Below, in pieces: positions 25,732 through 33,979 of a DNA stretch of 64,000 bases; the first letter of the stretch is position 1; every line of letters begins with the position of its first letter. Position numbers and translations under genes: made by a program. A model generated the notes under the pieces. The model was given only the letters and a program-made list of their open reading frames with translations. It was not told the origin of the DNA and made no database searches. Source of the stretch: an uncultured Pseudomonadota bacterium. GTDB lineage: Bacteria; Pseudomonadota; Gammaproteobacteria; Xanthomonadales; Wenzhouxiangellaceae. The stretch is taken from NCBI GenBank assembly GCA_937138395.1, contig CAKZPB010000106.1:45082-109081 (forward strand). The letters run 5' to 3'.

Positions 25732-26232
25732 ACGCTCTTCGCTCAGACACCTTTTCGTCCGATTGTCATCTTAAGCGCCGCCCGCCTCTTCGCGCTTCGG
25801 CGGCTCACACGCTCACCAAAGTCAAAAGCAAACCCAAAATCAATTCCAGGGCCAACTCCAGCACCGAATTTGTAGGAAGCCCGCCGCTGGCGATTCGGAT
25901 CCAAACCCATGCCGAATAGCAGTTTGTAAACCACTGAGAATAAGCACTTGCATCCAGCGATCCGAAAAGATGAAGCAAAAGCAGCAACCGAATGATTGCC
26001 CTGATCTGTTAGTCAGCACAGCTGGTGGCTGTGTTGAAGCGCATTGTGTTGCTTACTTCTTTGCAAGACATGTATATGACAAGCGGTCAGACGCATCAGC
26101 CGGCGCAGCCGTGCGGCGAAACGCGTTAGATTTTGAACTGAATAAATCGGCTAATGATGTGGAGGGTCATCCTCACAGTCTATTTCAAAGCTTGATCATG
26201 ACGCATTCTGGTGATAACTGAAAAAATACCAA

Positions 26233-26250
26233 TTGCCGGCCGCAGGCCAA
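26233..26250 (-). terminator. Weak possible terminator after mutM
   Basis: On the minus strand, just past the mutM stop, a GC-rich imperfect inverted repeat (TTGGCC / GGCC-CAA with a bulge) is followed by TATTTTTT. The stem is short and bulged, so this is tentative. Confidence 0.35.
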
Positions 26251-26255
26251 AATAA

Positions 26256-27071
26256 TCACCGCTGACATTTCGGACACCAGACGGTAGAGCGCTGACCAAT
26301 CACGCCGCTCTTCAAGCTTGTTGAGCAAGTCAGGCACGGCTGGCCCGCACGGCCGTAGACTTTCAGCTCCTGGCCAAAATAGCCTGGTGTGCCGTCGCCG
26401 ACGGTGAAATCTCGCAGCGACGTGCCGCCGACGTCGATGGCCCGCGCCAGGGTTTGACGAATGACACTGGCAAGCGTCTGATAGCGAGCCCGGCTGATTC
26501 GTCCGGCCGCGCGCCTGGGGTGGATGCCCGCCTCGAACAGGCTTTCAGCCGCATAGATGTTGCCCACGCCGACAACGATCCGTCCGTCCATGATGAAGTT
26601 CTTGATCGGTGCTTTGCGTCCCCGGCTGCGCTGCCAGAGCAGGTCGCCGGAAAATGCGGCCTCCAGTGGTTCAGGCCCGAGTGAGCGTAGTCGGGCATGT
26701 TGCATCGGATCCGATCCGGGCTGCCACAGCACGGCACCAAAGCGGCGTGGGTCGGTGTAGCGAATGCAGTGGCCACCTTCAATCTGGACGTCGATATGGT
26801 CGTGCGGACCCGGATCAGGCGGATTCATCCAGCCCCGGAACGAACCGGACATGCCAAGATGCCATAACACGGTGCCCCGTTCGAATCGCCACAGCAGCCA
26901 TTTCGATCGGCGTTCGAGCGCCATCACTGGGTGTCCGGCCAGGCTTGAAAGTTCTTCAGCAACAGGCCAGCGCAGCTGTCGATGGCGCACCACAATGTGC
27001 TCCAGGATGCGCCCAGTCGTCAGTGGCGCCAAGCCGCGGCGCGTGGTTTCGACCTCTGGCAGCTCAGGCAT
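26256..27071 (-). CDS. mutM: Formamidopyrimidine-DNA glycosylase (8-oxoguanine repair)
   Basis: 271 residues. Starts with PELPEVETTRRGL, giving the catalytic Pro2 (after Met removal) and Glu3. The beta-sandwich has WLLWRFERGTVLWHLGMSGSF (conserved Lys59 region). The helix-two-turn-helix carries IKNFIMDGRIVVGVGNIYAAESLFEAGIHP in pieces, and the C-terminal zinc finger is CLTC-x16-CPKC near residues 247-270. It removes oxidised purines and cleaves the AP site. It is monocistronic; the promoter side faces the divergent dodecin gene at 27204. Confidence 0.97.
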   Translation of the reverse strand: MPELPEVETTRRGLAPLTTGRILEHIVVRHRQLRWPVAEELSSLAGHPVMALERRSKWLLWRFERGTVLWHLGMSGSFRGWMNPPDPGPHDHIDVQIEGGHCIRYTDPRRFGAVLWQPGSDPMQHARLRSLGPEPLEAAFSGDLLWQRSRGRKAPIKNFIMDGRIVVGVGNIYAAESLFEAGIHPRRAAGRISRARYQTLASVIRQTLARAIDVGGTSLRDFTVGDGTPGYFGQELKVYGRAGQPCLTCSTSLKSGVIGQRSTVWCPKCQR

Positions 27072-27190
27072 CGCGAATCACCTGCATCTTGGAATTGCCC
27101 ATCGGGAAATGATACGGTGTAAGAACGCGCTGACCAAGCTCAATTTATAAGCTCAATTTACAAGCGCTGTTGATACGCCAAACAAATCAT

Positions 27191-27196
27191 AAGGAG
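27191..27196 (+). promoter_or_regulatory. Shine-Dalgarno of the dodecin gene
   Basis: AAGGAG, 7 bases before the ATG at 27204; it fixes the start of this very short gene. Confidence 0.85.
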
Positions 27197-27203
27197 ATTT
27201 GCT

Positions 27204-27413
27204 ATGTCCAGTGTTGCCCGGGTAACCGAAGTCATTGCTTCATCCAGCACAAGCTTCGACGACGCCATTGAAAATGGAATCAAGCGCGCCAACAAGACGC
27301 TGAAAAATGTTCAGGGTGCCTGGATTCAAAGCCAGAAAGTTGAATGCAATGATGACGGCGAAATCAAGGAATATCGGGTGGTTATGAAAGTCACCTTTGT
27401 ATTGGACGACTGA
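27204..27413 (+). CDS. Dodecin (flavin-storage protein)
   Basis: 69 residues, the full length of the family. ARVTEVIASSSTSFDDAIENGI and KTLKNVQGAWIQSQKVE carry the conserved Trp that stacks on flavin and the Gln that contacts it; EYRVVMKVTFVLDD closes the three-stranded sheet. Dodecins form hollow dodecamers that bind FMN/FAD or CoA in the cytosol and buffer free flavin. The start is supported by a strong Shine-Dalgarno. Its neighbours are unrelated, as is usual for this gene. Confidence 0.95.
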   Translation: MSSVARVTEVIASSSTSFDDAIENGIKRANKTLKNVQGAWIQSQKVECNDDGEIKEYRVVMKVTFVLDD

Positions 27414-27531
27414 ATATTGGACGAATGAGCGCGAACTTTGGTTCATCGGCTTGCCAGGCCTGGACACAAGCAAAACGTGCAGAATTGTTCTACCGGCCGA
27501 TGATCCGGCTCGGGGTGCGTGGAATCAAGCC

Positions 27532-29073
27532 TCAATCCTTCGTCGCCAGAGTGCCCTGAGTGATGCGCCGGCAATCTTCAAAGGTCTGGCCGTTGAGTTC
27601 GGCCACGGCCTGGTCGCCTTTGGACCAGAACATCGTGTCCGTGTCTTTGTATTTCACGCCTGATGCGCTCGGGTGGAGAGGCAATGCAAACACGCGCTCG
27701 TTGTGATGAAGACCGGCTGAAGCGGGGCCTTCGCGTAAAGTCAAAAGTTGACCTGCGCAAGCCCAATCGCTGATCCTGATCTGGGCAGCTTCATCGGCAT
27801 AGAGAATCGGTGAGAATGCGGTCAGGCTGCCATGGTTATCGGCAGCCCGAACCTGCAGTAACTCGGTCATCAGTGAATACAGGTCCACGCCGCGGGTGGC
27901 CGGCAGTCTTGAGCCGGCAACAAATGCCGGGCCGTGTGCAATGAACATACCGTGCATGGCTTTCCAGGCGGGATCCCAGCCGTGCATGCCATTGAGCAGG
28001 CCTCGCTGCATACCGGCGTAGTAGGGTTTATTGGAAATCATCCAGCCAAGGTCGGCTTCGGCAACCACATCCGGCACACGCTTGTGGTTGCTGAAGTGAT
28101 AGCGTGCAGGAATGTCGGCTTTTTTCCAGACACGCATGTGAGGATGGGCGTCGTCCAGCGCAGCATAGATCTGCTCTGCAGACAGGCCGTCTTCGGATGC
28201 CCAGATCTGGGCCGCAGGCCCCCAGTCTGAAACGTGAACCTGGCTCAGGTCGAGAAAATCGTCCAGCATGACATAGCGATCGAGGTCGATCGTTTGCATG
28301 CCGTGATCGGACACGATCAGGATATGCATGTTGCCGAATAACTCTCGAGCTTCAAGGCCTTCGATCAGCACGCCCAAGGCCCGATCCACTTCCTGCATGG
28401 CCTCGACTACGCGTGGGTGATCCGGACCATGGCGATGACCGGCATCATCGACGATCGAGAAATAAAGACTCAGGAAATCCGGGCGCTGTTCGTAGGGTTG
28501 GTCAAGCCACTCGAGCACTTTGCCGACGCGTTCGTCATGCGGCGTATTGCCGGCGTAAGGCAACCATTCAGTCGGCCGCATGCCTCCGATCTGTGCCTCC
28601 GACCCCGGCCAGGACCAGGTTGCTGAAGTCTTGCCGGCCTTTTCCACGCTGTTCCAGATCGGCTCGCCGTCGTACCAATAGCCGTCACCGACTGCGTCTC
28701 GATCGCCGAGCGAGAAGCGCGCTTGTCGATCCGGGTCCCACATATTATTGGCAACCACACCGGTGCCATCGGCATATAGACCGGTGGCAATGGCATAGTG
28801 CGTTGCAAACGTTTTGGTCGGGAAGATCAGCTGAAGTGAATCGGCTCTCAGGCCCTGTGCAATCAGACGAGAAAAATTCGGCAGGTTGGCAAAGTCCAGG
28901 TAATCAAAACGCGCACCGTCCACAGAAATCAGCAACAGCGGTGGCGTTGCTCGCGCAGTTGCCCCATTGCCATTGATTGAGCCCGGTCGGGGATCGATGA
29001 TTGCGCAGGTCGCCAACATCGTGATTACAAAGGCAATCATCGCTAACAGGAAATTGAACCTAAACTGTGACAT
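27532..29073 (-). CDS. Ectonucleotide pyrophosphatase/phosphodiesterase (NPP/alkaline phosphatase superfamily)
   Basis: 513 residues. An N-terminal signal anchor (FNFLLAMIAFVITMLATCA) is followed by LLLISVDGARFDYL (first metal Asp), then FPTKTFATHYAIATGLYADG with the nucleophilic Thr, DDAGHRHGPDHPRV (metal Asp/His) and ILIVSDHGMQTID (metal Asp-His). NMWDP and MHGWDP also match NPP enzymes. It hydrolyses phosphodiester or pyrophosphate bonds of nucleotides or phospholipid heads in the periplasm. It is located 64 bp upstream of yajQ's start side on the same strand, perhaps cotranscribed. Confidence 0.9.
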   Translation of the reverse strand: MSQFRFNFLLAMIAFVITMLATCAIIDPRPGSINGNGATARATPPLLLISVDGARFDYLDFANLPNFSRLIAQGLRADSLQLIFPTKTFATHYAIATGLYADGTGVVANNMWDPDRQARFSLGDRDAVGDGYWYDGEPIWNSVEKAGKTSATWSWPGSEAQIGGMRPTEWLPYAGNTPHDERVGKVLEWLDQPYEQRPDFLSLYFSIVDDAGHRHGPDHPRVVEAMQEVDRALGVLIEGLEARELFGNMHILIVSDHGMQTIDLDRYVMLDDFLDLSQVHVSDWGPAAQIWASEDGLSAEQIYAALDDAHPHMRVWKKADIPARYHFSNHKRVPDVVAEADLGWMISNKPYYAGMQRGLLNGMHGWDPAWKAMHGMFIAHGPAFVAGSRLPATRGVDLYSLMTELLQVRAADNHGSLTAFSPILYADEAAQIRISDWACAGQLLTLREGPASAGLHHNERVFALPLHPSASGVKYKDTDTMFWSKGDQAVAELNGQTFEDCRRITQGTLATKD

Positions 29074-29137
29074 CAGTACATCAAGTAAATTTCAAGTCGC
29101 AAAATAACCGGAACACGTTGATGCAGGATGAAGGCGA

Positions 29138-29620
29138 TCAGTCCCGGAAATTCTTGAATTGCAGCGGTCGGTCGACATCCATTTGCTTCAACTGTGCGAT
29201 GGCGGTCTGTAAATCATCCCGTTTTTTTCCGCTGATCCGCACCTGGTCACCTTGAATCGCAGCTTGAATCTTCATCTTTGACTGCTTGATCTGCTTGACG
29301 ATCGAGCGGCCGAGGTCGCTGTCGATGCCTTCGTGCAGCAGGACCTGCTGGATATGAGTCTGCCCGGAAATTTCCGCATCGGCAGGATCCACGGCTTTCA
29401 GATCAATGCCGCGCCTGGAGAGTTTGGAATACAGGATATCAATCATCTGCTGCAGCTGAAAATCCGATGCTGTTTTCAGCTTGATCGCATGCTCGTCGAG
29501 CGTATACGTTGAACCGCTGTTCTTGAAGTCAAATCGCGTGGATACTTCCCGGTTGGCCTGATCGACCGCATTGGCAAGCTCGTGGTGATCCAGTTCTGAA
29601 ACAACATCAAAGGAAGGCAT
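29138..29620 (-). CDS. yajQ: YajQ-family nucleotide (c-di-GMP)-binding protein
   Basis: 160 residues, full length. Begins MPSFDVVSELDHHELANAVDQ, then REVSTRFDFKNSG, LQQMIDILYSKLSRRGID and GRSIVKQIKQSKMKIQAAIQGDQVRISGKKRDDLQ, ending with PLQFKNFRD. These are the invariant blocks of the family. Homologues in Xanthomonas bind cyclic-di-GMP and act as transcription co-regulators, and others bind tRNA or nucleotides. It lies close to a degenerate GGDEF-EAL gene (29842-31164), so a c-di-GMP role here is plausible but inferred. Confidence 0.95.
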   Translation of the reverse strand: MPSFDVVSELDHHELANAVDQANREVSTRFDFKNSGSTYTLDEHAIKLKTASDFQLQQMIDILYSKLSRRGIDLKAVDPADAEISGQTHIQQVLLHEGIDSDLGRSIVKQIKQSKMKIQAAIQGDQVRISGKKRDDLQTAIAQLKQMDVDRPLQFKNFRD

Positions 29621-29841
29621 GGCGAATAGGGTGTCTGATCAAGCCTACAGCGTACACGATTCTTGCTGCACGGCTAAGAAACCTCTAAAAACGCACTGGA
29701 CGGGCTCGTCTCACGCGGCGATCGTAATGATTGGCGTCCAGTCATGCTGCGTCTGATGAGGATTTTTTGACGCTCGTCACTCGATCGTAGCAGTGGTGCT
29801 GACTGAGACGCGCTTTGCACAGCAGTGTTCAACTATCACAC

Positions 29842-31164
29842 TCAAGCAACGGGCTGTTCACTTGGTTGCTGGATGAAGTTGCCCTGAATCAGGTCAACTT
29901 CCATTTGCCAGATGCGTGCAACGGATTCGGCGTCTTCGAGCATGGGAATGATCAGCTTGCGCGACGCATCATGGGCACGTTCAGTAAAGCTGGCGAAACG
30001 CTGGTGAAGCTGCTCACTCAACAGCATCCTGCGAGCAAAATCAGCTTTCATGCGAAGATAGTCAGCCGGTAAGTGTTCAAGCACAACCTGCTCGGGAATC
30101 TGTTCATCGATTCCGGTAATGCAGACTGCAATGCCTTTCTGCTGCAGTTGGTCAAGTACGGCTTTCGCGTCCTTGATGCGCGATTTGAGATCATTGACGT
30201 TGAATTCAAGCACGAGCGCGCGTCGGTTTCGATCCAGCTCTTCGATTTCTTTGGACAACCAGCCCAATAATTTCGGGTCGTCAATCAGTGCTGGCGATTG
30301 ATTTAGAAAAAAGATCGGGCTCTCAGAGCCGGCATTCTGATGGCCCATCAGCAAGTCGATGGCCTGACGGATCATCCAGCTGTCAATCGCGGGCAATACA
30401 CCCCGTTTGGCAGCTATCGGAATGAAGCTGGCGGCCGGTATCAATTCGCCTTGATCGTCAACAAGGCGAGGCAGAAGCTGGAAACGGTCGCGATTGCAGC
30501 CGGTGGTCGACAGCAGGGGCTGGTACAGAAACTTCATGCTGTTGTCGCGCAGTGCCTTGGTCAAGCGACCCAGCATCGAGCTTTCGCTGCGTCGACCTTC
30601 GGAGCCAGAGCGCTGGATGATTTCAAAGCGGTTGCCGCCTTGGGTGCGCAGCCCTTCAGCGGCGCTGGCAGTCATGACCAGATTTTGTTCAGCAGGCTCG
30701 ACATGCTCATCGATGGTGACAATAGCAACACTGATGGTTGCTGCGACCGATTGCTCACCGACTTCCATCAGCTCGGCACAGAAACCGTCCAATAGGTTTT
30801 TCAGCTCGGATTCCAGGTCACGCTCACCTGCCAGGGGCTCTAGAATCAAGCCGATTGAATCGATGCCAAATCGCGCAGTCAGATCTCCCGCACTCAGCGC
30901 ATCGCGCAATCGACGATGGACTTCACGCATCAGCTTCTCCAGGCCGGAAAAACCAAGCTGTTTGCGCAGGCTGTTGATTTCGTCAACAACGACCCAGCCG
31001 CAGGAAGGCGGAAAGACACTGCCATTGTTATGCCGCGCACGGTGGGCAATTTTCTCCAGGCTTTCGAGCAATGTAGTTGGGTTGACTACATGCGCACGAC
31101 GGTCTTCAGACGACAGGCCGTCGTCATCAACTTGAGCAGCCGGAGTTTCGTTCTGCATCGACAT
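29842..31164 (-). CDS. Degenerate GGDEF-EAL protein, probable c-di-GMP effector (FimX-like)
   Basis: 440 residues, no membrane segments. About residues 25-185 are GGDEF-like, but the active motif has become RFGIDSIGLIL (no GGDEF). About 200-435 are EAL-like, but EALLR is replaced by FQLLPRL, the metal-binding DDFGTG by ITGIDEQ, and the Asn of NLSA by NQSP. Fold-defining pieces remain: FLYQPLL, FIPIAAKRGVLPAIDSWMIRQAI, LVLEFNVNDL, HLPADYLRMKADF. Both domains therefore look catalytically dead, as in FimX/Filp-type receptors that bind c-di-GMP and control pili or motility. An alternative start is the ATG two codons later. A 221-bp gap follows, then yajQ. Confidence 0.8.
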   Translation of the reverse strand: MSMQNETPAAQVDDDGLSSEDRRAHVVNPTTLLESLEKIAHRARHNNGSVFPPSCGWVVVDEINSLRKQLGFSGLEKLMREVHRRLRDALSAGDLTARFGIDSIGLILEPLAGERDLESELKNLLDGFCAELMEVGEQSVAATISVAIVTIDEHVEPAEQNLVMTASAAEGLRTQGGNRFEIIQRSGSEGRRSESSMLGRLTKALRDNSMKFLYQPLLSTTGCNRDRFQLLPRLVDDQGELIPAASFIPIAAKRGVLPAIDSWMIRQAIDLLMGHQNAGSESPIFFLNQSPALIDDPKLLGWLSKEIEELDRNRRALVLEFNVNDLKSRIKDAKAVLDQLQQKGIAVCITGIDEQIPEQVVLEHLPADYLRMKADFARRMLLSEQLHQRFASFTERAHDASRKLIIPMLEDAESVARIWQMEVDLIQGNFIQQPSEQPVA

Positions 31165-31300
31165 GATTCACTGTACGCATTCTGGTTTACCGTGCAGCCC
31201 GCAGCCAGGAACGGGTGCTTGCAGCGGCCGGTATCTTTACATGCGCTGCGACGATGTAAAGTCCCCTCGTTAGATCCGAGTATAACTGAGATGAATCGGC

Positions 31301-32131
31301 CTATCGAGTGACTTCATTACGCAATTGGCCTGCCGAATCAGACATGGGCAGGTTTTTCGGGGCAGGTGGAGCAAAGTCGAAATATTCGATTTCGCGAGCA
31401 AAAATCTGTTCAATCAACTGCGATTCCTGAGTGCCGTAGATCAATGATGAAGGTCTGGCCGCATCCGTTTGTTTTTCGTGCGGAATCGATGTCAGTGGCA
31501 AACCCAACCTGGCGAACACGCTTTGTAGATCTTGCTCAAATTGCTCGAATCGGCCGACAAAATCCACCGCGATCTGGTTGTTCAGCGTATACATTGGCCA
31601 GTTATCGAATTGTTTCGGGATGATCTTGTTGGAATAATCGCGTTGACGGATTGCGCTCAGAAATTGCCGAAAACTGAGCCCGGTATTCGGATACTTCTGG
31701 CTCCTCCAGCGGTAGTCGGACCAGGCGCGGTCATAGGGGTTACGCACAAAGCAGAACTTGAAATACTGCATCCAGGCTGCAGGGGCGAATCGGGCCAAGG
31801 CCTCAGCGTTCGGATGCTCCGGCGATTGGCCGAGCGCCGACCGGTACGGGAAGCGTTGTGCACCATTCATGGCGTGTACCTGATAGTCGCGTTGCATTGC
31901 ACGTGTAGGCCGCCTGGCCAGACGTGTCAGCAGGCTCAGTAATGCAGACGGACGCAGAAGATCCCGATGCGCGCGTCGATTCATCCTGACGCCAGTTTTG
32001 TACGCTTCCGGCCAAGTACCCAGATGTATATCATCCGGCCCAAGATGCGGTGCCAGTGCACGCGCAATCGAGCTGCCGCCGGTCTTGCGGCAGTGGATGA
32101 AGATAAAACGGTGGCGATGACTGATAATCAA
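31301..32131 (-). CDS. Sulfotransferase-family protein
   Basis: 276 residues. The 5'-phosphosulfate loop is FIFIHCRKTGGSSIARAL near residue 10, and the 3'-phosphate site is FKFCFVRNPYDRAWSDY near residue 125. Later blocks match the sulfotransferase_2 family (IAVDFVGRFEQFEQDLQSVF, EREIEYFDF-like EIEYFDFA near the end). It would transfer sulfate from PAPS to a carbohydrate or lipid head group; the acceptor is unknown. It lies after the terminator of the Asp-rich gene, so it should have its own promoter. No capsule or glycosyltransferase genes are next to it. Confidence 0.85.
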   Translation of the reverse strand: MIISHRHRFIFIHCRKTGGSSIARALAPHLGPDDIHLGTWPEAYKTGVRMNRRAHRDLLRPSALLSLLTRLARRPTRAMQRDYQVHAMNGAQRFPYRSALGQSPEHPNAEALARFAPAAWMQYFKFCFVRNPYDRAWSDYRWRSQKYPNTGLSFRQFLSAIRQRDYSNKIIPKQFDNWPMYTLNNQIAVDFVGRFEQFEQDLQSVFARLGLPLTSIPHEKQTDAARPSSLIYGTQESQLIEQIFAREIEYFDFAPPAPKNLPMSDSAGQLRNEVTR

Positions 32132-32175
32132 CTTTCAGTTGATTGGGTGTAAGTTTTATTAACTGATTCTAAAGA

Positions 32176-32206
32176 AAACAACCGGCGCCAGGGGCGCCGG
32201 TTGTTT
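32176..32206 (-). terminator. Rho-independent terminator of the Asp-rich repeat gene
   Basis: A perfect 14-bp stem (32176-32189 with 32193-32206) with a 3-base AGG loop lies 52 bp after the stop. On the minus strand it is followed by a short T-rich tail (TTTCTTT). On the plus strand a longer T-run (TTGTTGTTTTTT) follows, so it could work in both directions. Confidence 0.85.
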
Positions 32207-32258
32207 GTTGTTTTTTCCGCTCTTGTAAAGAGTGGATTTGCGAATGGCGCAGAGACGC

Positions 32259-33941
32259 TCAGTCCACCGGAAAGTCAATAAAGAAGAGTTGAGTCTCGCC
32301 ATCCACAATCTCGACCAGCGTGCCGCGTGGATCAAAATCCAGCAGTAAATCATCGTCTTCGATTGGGTTGCTGAACGAAAGATCACCTTCGGCTTCGTCG
32401 TCATCATCGTCAACGGTTGCAATCAGCGTTCCGCGGACGATGCCATCGACAACCAGGCTGTAGCTACCGGCAGGGATGCCGCTCACGCTGATGTCGAACG
32501 ATGCGCTGTCTTCGTCGGCGTTATAGCTGGCTTCGGCATCACCGTCTTCAAACACGCCGCTGTTGTTGAACTCAACATCGATATCGCTTGTAGTGTCGCC
32601 GTCATCGCTGCCGTCGTCGTCATCATCATCTCCGCTGTTGCCATCGTCGCTGCCGTCATCGTCATCGTCATCGTCATCGTCGACACCCATGGTCGGGAAG
32701 GTCCCGGAGAACAGCACGGTTTCACTCTCAAGCACTTCGATCAGCTGGCCGCGAGGATCAAAATCCAGCAGCAGTGCTCCCGGGCTACCGGGATAATCGA
32801 ATTCAATATCGCCTTCGGGTTCATCGTCATCGTCCAGCGTGACTTGAATCTGGCCGCGCACGACACCGCCGACTTGAACGATGTAGCTGCCGACTGGAAT
32901 GTCTTCCACGTCGACTTCAAATTCGGCACGATTGCCGTCATCATCGACATCCAGGTCCGCATCGGCTTCACCGTCCGGATATACACCCTCATTGCTGAGT
33001 TCGAGTTCAATATCGTCCTGACCAAACGTTGTCGGGCTGCCTGGTCCGCCGGGAGGCGTGCCAACAGCGGGCGCAACGGTGGTCAGCACCACGGTGCTGC
33101 CTTCCAGGATATCGATGATTTCACCGCGCGGGTCAAAGTCCAGCAGAAGCTCGTCGTCATCGTCCAATGGCGACGAAAACTCCAATTCGCCTTCCGTATC
33201 GTCACCATCCTGTTCAACTTGAACCGTGCCGCGCGTGATGCCGCCGACCTGGACGATATAGTCCCCGACCGGTAGTCCTTCGACATCAATATCGAGATCT
33301 GCATCACCCGGCGACAGCTCAAATTCCACATCGCCCGATGCATCCGGGTAAACGCCGGTCGGCAACAAATCGATATCAAATGATTCCGGCACAGCGCTGG
33401 GCGGCACATTGTCTGCGATGCCGCCGCTGCAGTCCAGGCCCGGTTGATTTGCCAGCCGCTGGATCTTGAATCCACCGGTGCCTACAATGACGGTGGGCGT
33501 GTCGAAGCCAACATTACCGGTGTTGCAGTCGGTGAACTGAATCTGCATTGTGCCAACTGGATTGGTCGGATTGAGGTCCGGGTTTGCAGGCTGCAGGAAC
33601 GTGACGCCTTCGACTTCAAACAGCGTTGCATTCAGCGTGTCGCCAGTAATCGCGCCTTCAGCGTACAGCCACTGCTCATTGCCCAGCTGGTCATAGAATG
33701 CCCAGTACCCGACGCCCAATTCGCTGCCGTTGGATTGGCTGGTGATCTGTAAAATCAAGCCATGGTTTTGCTGGTCCGGTTGATTCCAGAAGCCGGAAAA
33801 ACTGCCGGTGACTTCTAATGCCGATACCGGACTCAGCGCCGCGGCAATGGCGCCAACGAGCGATAAACGTGCGGTCCTCGGGAGCCAGCCAACATTTGGT
33901 TTGGGTCTAGTTGCGGAAGTTCTGTGTTTATTGCGTTTCAT
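32259..33941 (-). CDS. Secreted Asp-rich protein with three beta-repeat units
   Basis: 560 residues from the ATG at 33941; an earlier GTG at 33950 lies too close to the Shine-Dalgarno AAGGAG. After a signal peptide (LVGAIAAALSPVSA, about 30-45), residues 45-170 form a unit with GSFSGFWNQPDQQNHGLILQI and GYWAFYDQLGNEQWLYAEG. This is followed by three related units of about 100 residues, each with V-x-(G/D)-(I/L)-P-x-G-x-Y, then V-x-G-I/V-x-RG, an acidic DDDD loop and LLLDFDPRG (near residues 267, 392 and 532). An acidic linker rich in DDDDDDGSDDG joins units 2 and 3. Calcium binding and extracellular or surface location are inferred. The family of the repeats is not recognised. It is cotranscribed with the DUF6502 gene 38 bp upstream. 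Confidence 0.75.
   Translation of the reverse strand: MKRNKHRTSATRPKPNVGWLPRTARLSLVGAIAAALSPVSALEVTGSFSGFWNQPDQQNHGLILQITSQSNGSELGVGYWAFYDQLGNEQWLYAEGAITGDTLNATLFEVEGVTFLQPANPDLNPTNPVGTMQIQFTDCNTGNVGFDTPTVIVGTGGFKIQRLANQPGLDCSGGIADNVPPSAVPESFDIDLLPTGVYPDASGDVEFELSPGDADLDIDVEGLPVGDYIVQVGGITRGTVQVEQDGDDTEGELEFSSPLDDDDELLLDFDPRGEIIDILEGSTVVLTTVAPAVGTPPGGPGSPTTFGQDDIELELSNEGVYPDGEADADLDVDDDGNRAEFEVDVEDIPVGSYIVQVGGVVRGQIQVTLDDDDEPEGDIEFDYPGSPGALLLDFDPRGQLIEVLESETVLFSGTFPTMGVDDDDDDDDDGSDDGNSGDDDDDDGSDDGDTTSDIDVEFNNSGVFEDGDAEASYNADEDSASFDISVSGIPAGSYSLVVDGIVRGTLIATVDDDDDEAEGDLSFSNPIEDDDLLLDFDPRGTLVEIVDGETQLFFIDFPVD
32595..32690. repeat. In-frame Asp/Ser-Asp-coding trinucleotide/hexanucleotide tract
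   Basis: Trinucleotide-biased DNA encoding the acidic linker, with four perfect GTCATC units at 32655-32678. Because unit length is a multiple of three, slippage would change linker length without breaking the frame. Confidence 0.75.
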
Positions 33942-33979
33942 GGTGAACACTCCTTAAAGTACTGCGGTTTGGGGGAAAG

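Larger units (their letters stand above)
25547..26255. other. Long non-coding stretch with a strong hairpin, possible dispersed repeat
   Basis: 709 bp between the divergent ends of the ABC operon promoter side and the mutM stop. All open frames are short, with no recognisable protein features or ribosome sites. It holds a long hairpin at 25691-25731, followed by a low-complexity run (25775-25860) whose translations are of the Ala/Arg then Lys-Pro-Asn type that I associate with non-coding intergenic DNA in Xanthomonadales-like genomes. From 25940 to 26220 I see nothing recognisable. Confidence 0.55.

Noticed and set aside
25707..25934. Short open frames in the gene-poor stretch upstream of the ABC operon
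   Set aside because: Low-complexity Ala/Arg and Lys/Pro/Asn translations overlapping a hairpin; they look like non-coding DNA.
29695..29742. 8-bp inverted repeat (ACTGGACG / CGTCCAGT) after the degenerate GGDEF-EAL gene
   Set aside because: The 32-base loop and lack of a T-run on the relevant strand make a terminator unlikely; no transposase or gene fragment could be recognised between the arms.
32595..32690. Repeated GTC/ATC units considered as a CRISPR-like or satellite array
   Set aside because: The units are codon-sized and in frame within a coding sequence; there are no spacers.
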